Shown piece after piece: positions 61,669 to 64,000 of a DNA stretch of 64,000 nucleotides; position 1 is the first letter of the stretch; each line of letters begins with the position of its first letter. Under the pieces are notes generated by a model. That model was not told the origin of the DNA. It saw only the letters and a program-made list of their open reading frames with translations, and searched no databases. The translations under genes were made by a program, and so were the position numbers. Source of the stretch: Brachyhypopomus gauderio (lineage: Eukaryota > Chordata > Actinopteri > Gymnotiformes > Hypopomidae); contig NC_135212.1 of NCBI RefSeq assembly GCF_052324685.1, positions 46,912,825 through 46,976,824 of the forward strand, read 5' to 3'.

Positions 61669-61843
61669 GAGGATGGGTTCTCTTTTGAGTCTTGGTCCTC
61701 CCGAGGTTTCTTCCTAATCCCCACCATCATAGGGAGATTTTCCTTGCCACTGTCGCCTTTGGCTTGCTCATTAGGGATCTGGACCCATACGATTGTAAAG
61801 CTGCTTTGACACATGTGTTCAAGCACTATATAAATAAATTTGA
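61669..61843 (+). mobile_element. L2 LINE 3'-end fragment, unit 8/9 boundary
   Basis: Same fragment as the other units; two-CRE form of spacer B precedes it. Confidence 0.72.
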
Positions 61844-62437
61844 CTACAGCAAAAGTTCAATATTGATCCACCCAAGACTTCTAGTCCAAATAAGCTTTGC
61901 TTGTGTAAACAGCACAGATAACGTCCCACTACGGCCTTGGTCAAACCAAGTATAAGGTGTACATGCATTCTAGGCCAATTTTAGGGATTACTGAAGGTAG
62001 GCTCAAATGGCAAGAGCAAGACTGCTTCATGAACCATTACAAATGACATTTTCAGGAGATGCAGCTACCCGAACTTCATTTCAGAAAGATCTCCAAGACA
62101 AGAAAGTTGTGCCTATTATGAGAACACCTTTCTCCAGCAGCATCTACCAACCTTCCTTTGTTACTCATGTCTGGGTTTGGCATCAAAGCTGGCATGCAGG
62201 TGTACAGCAATTTCACCTGACCTTTGGCAGTTGGTCATTTGCTCAAAATGCCATGTAGAAACCTAGGTCAAATTCAGGTTTGATCACCTTAAGCTACATT
62301 TGGCAATTAATACATTGATTTACATGACAGCTGAAGACCTAGACTAGGCTCAGCCCAATTGCATAGCAACACAGGACAGGTTGTGGAGTCAAAGCACAAG
62401 GTTTATTTCATTCAAGACATGGGGCCATCAAGCACTC

Positions 62438-63153
62438 TCCTTAACCATGATTGGACCAAGGATTACTTCTCCTTCCAGCAGAGTACCTGCAAAAAAAAAA
62501 GGAGGGGGGAAGGGATTTAGGCTCTGCTTGCAAGTTCACATCACCTTTAGTCCAAGCTCCAGACCTTCTCCAAGAAGGATCAGGTACCGGCACAGCATGG
62601 CAGGCACGTACCTCCGTCCTCAGACAAGTCTCGACCCTTCCGGAAGCTACAGGTGGTCTCGCAACAGCCACACACCTGGTCAGGCCCATATGCTGCAGTC
62701 CACCTGTAAAGCCAGAATACCCAAGTTTACCAGCTAGGCCTCACCAGTAACCTGCTGGTTTCAGGACCACAGCCACATACCTGTTGCTAGAGAACGAACA
62801 AGCTTTGTGCTCAGCATCAGCAGAGTAAGAAGCTGGAGTTGCCTTCATAAAGCATGTGAAGTAGAGCTGGAGAGACAGGGGTTAGTTCAGACAGCCAGTC
62901 ATTCTACTCACCCCCCTACCAAACATGCTTACATACCAAACCACTGTTGTCCTGCTGAAACTTGAATGCCTCCAACTGAAACCTCAGCTTGTCTGCTTCA
63001 GTTTGGGGCAGGAAGTGAGAATGGGAACCTGTGAGCTTGGCATCAATCAGGCACCTGCAATCATTTGTGCAGTCAGACCACAACTAGCTGATCTCTACAG
63101 CCATCACAAAGCCCACAAGGAAGCCACTCACCCATGGTTATCTATGAAGGCAT
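62438..63153 (-). pseudogene. zp3: zp3 copy 9, lacking exons 1-3 and most of exon 4
   Basis: Intact exons 5 (63054-62937), 6 (62866-62781), 7 (62703-62612) and 8 (62496-62438) with normal splice sites, but exon 4 keeps only about 20 bp (63132 to about 63153). Beyond that the sequence jumps into the C-terminal part of a Harbinger transposase. Promoter, signal peptide, ZP-N and most of ZP-C are gone, so no egg-coat protein can be made. It belongs to the copy 7/8 subgroup (14-bp intron 7 segment, GGAG in the acceptor tract). The junction shares GGCAT between the two parents. Confidence 0.9.
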
Positions 63154-63828
63154 GTGGGGTCCTGCACAATGTTGCGCACAGGTATGCCGTGCCCTTGTTA
63201 GAGGTGGTTGAGCAACCAGCGGACCCAGAGCCACAACAAATTAAAGCACAGCCTAACCCAGGTTCCATACAAGCAATGCAACAAATCATAGCTACAATAT
63301 TAAAATGTAAGAGACAGCATTCAAATTTGAACCAATTCTTTTATTGAGTGGCTGATGCTAGTGAGCGCATTTTTTAGGTGCATTATATAATTCTGCCAGT
63401 GTGCATTGTTCTGACCCCACAACATTTAAAGCTTCACACATGCTGTCCCTCTCAGACCTTTTGCACTTTGCCGTAATGCCACAACGTGCCAAACAAACAT
63501 TTTTTCCGCACCTCTACTTCATTGAGGAGCGTCTCCACTTCACATTCGGTGAAGTTCCTCTTCTTTCCCCGTTTAGACATGGATTGTAATTGATCAGACA
63601 GGAAACTCTTCCAGTGCAGGGCAAATTTTAATGAATTTGCATATTTATAAGGAGGCGTGTCACAGGAGGAGTCAGCCACTCTCTTGATTGGGATGTACAA
63701 AAGAAATGTCTGTGGATTCCCGCACGGTTTGATACATCCGGCTTTTTTTTTGCGTACGCAATTTTCTGGATTTGTACGTACGCCAATTTTTAGTAAGAAA
63801 TCCATGCAAGTCTTTGTACATGAGGCCC
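63149..63828. mobile_element. PIF/Harbinger 3' fragment fused to zp3 copy 9
   Basis: Only the last third of the element, from the transposase segment ACGVLHNVAHRY onward, with the Myb/SANT-like remnant at 63452-63580 (minus) and the 3' terminal repeat ending at 63828, followed by CTG. The transposase stop is at 63345-63347. It shares ATGGATTGTAATTGATCAGAC with unit 8, where the other units have ATGGTTTG and CAGAT. Confidence 0.85.
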
Positions 63829-64000
63829 CTGGGGGGTATTTCAGAACGCAGGTTAAGCATCTATCTCAGGGTATGACAATGGCAAAACATACAAAAAAAA
63901 GTACAAACAAGACTGCTGGTGATGATGGTAATTTTGCAAGTTGGTTTTTCTTTTTCTGGTAACACTTGACGTCACCTAGAATGACGTCACAAAAGGTTAA
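63829..64000. other. start of spacer B, cut by the window edge
   Basis: Same sequence as the other units, with the two-TGACGTCA form near 63967-63990. It shows that the array continues to the right. Confidence 0.8.

Larger units (their letters stand above)
8317..64000. repeat. tandem array of about 6.35-kb zp3-bearing units
   Basis: Head-to-tail repeats. Taking GCTTCATGAACC as the phase marker, units start at 8317, 14695, 21034, 27373, 33723, 41938, 48272, 54630 and 62024. The intervals are 6378, 6339, 6339, 6350, 8215, 6334, 6358 and 7394 bp; the two long ones contain younger insertions. By eye the units differ by scattered substitutions, microsatellite lengths and a few indels. The array runs off the right edge, so the true copy number is unknown. 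Each unit holds one minus-strand zp3 gene, a spacer with a TG repeat, a dead Harbinger element and an L2 3' end. In unit 9 a deletion fuses zp3 exon 4 to a Harbinger end. Confidence 0.97.

Noticed and set aside
62925-63347. 140-codon plus-strand frame across the copy 9 junction
   Set aside because: It joins antisense zp3 sequence to a transposase remnant by the deletion; no promoter or start context supports it as a gene.
8317-64000. CRISPR-like or satellite array
   Set aside because: The repeat is a 6.35-kb gene-bearing unit with introns and transposons; no short repeat-spacer pattern exists.

Overview
The window is vertebrate nuclear DNA, almost certainly from a teleost fish. The evidence is an eight-exon zona pellucida 3 (ZP3-type) egg-coat gene with GT/AG introns, fish-type L2 LINEs, PIF/Harbinger and piggyBac DNA transposons, and long TG microsatellites. 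No prokaryotic signature, RNA gene or CRISPR array was found.

Layout. Positions 1-8316 are a single-copy flank. It holds a possible hAT remnant, a nearly full-length L2 LINE with an uninterrupted endonuclease/reverse-transcriptase frame (443-4602), a 107-bp palindromic MITE (5754-5860) and a 5'-truncated LINE remnant (about 7200-7790). From 8317 to the end the window is one head-to-tail tandem array with a period of about 6.34-6.38 kb. Reading along the + strand, each unit holds: a complete zp3 gene on the minus strand with its TATA promoter; a spacer of about 1 kb with a TG microsatellite; a dead 2.02-kb PIF/Harbinger transposon with remnants of both of its genes; a segment with one or two CRE-like palindromes; and the 3' end of an L2 LINE. 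Eight units carry a complete zp3 gene. A ninth has lost zp3 exons 1-3 and most of exon 4 in a deletion that joins it to the next Harbinger copy.

The gene. I spliced zp3 by hand from consensus donor and acceptor sites. The eight exons total 1329 nt and encode 442 residues: signal peptide, Q/P-rich N-terminal region, ZP-N, ZP-C, a ZP3-type cysteine subdomain, an RKGR basic site and a hydrophobic C-terminal propeptide. The 12 cysteines and the eight exons match the vertebrate ZP3 plan. The copies are nearly identical in protein (copy 1 differs at one residue). The exception is copy 7, where a 22-24 bp microinversion at the start of exon 2 replaces eight residues without breaking the frame.

History. 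All Harbinger copies share the same inactivating lesions, so the transposon was dead before the array amplified. Copies 1, 2-4, 5-6 and 7-8 form subgroups by shared variants, but some markers cut across these groups, as expected from unequal exchange and gene conversion. Two later insertions mark single units: a 1.9-kb non-coding element in unit 5 (empty site intact in unit 6) and a 1.03-kb piggyBac derivative with TTAA duplications in unit 8. The likely function is high-dosage production of one egg-envelope protein in the ovary, or in the liver in some fish lineages; the sequence alone does not say which.
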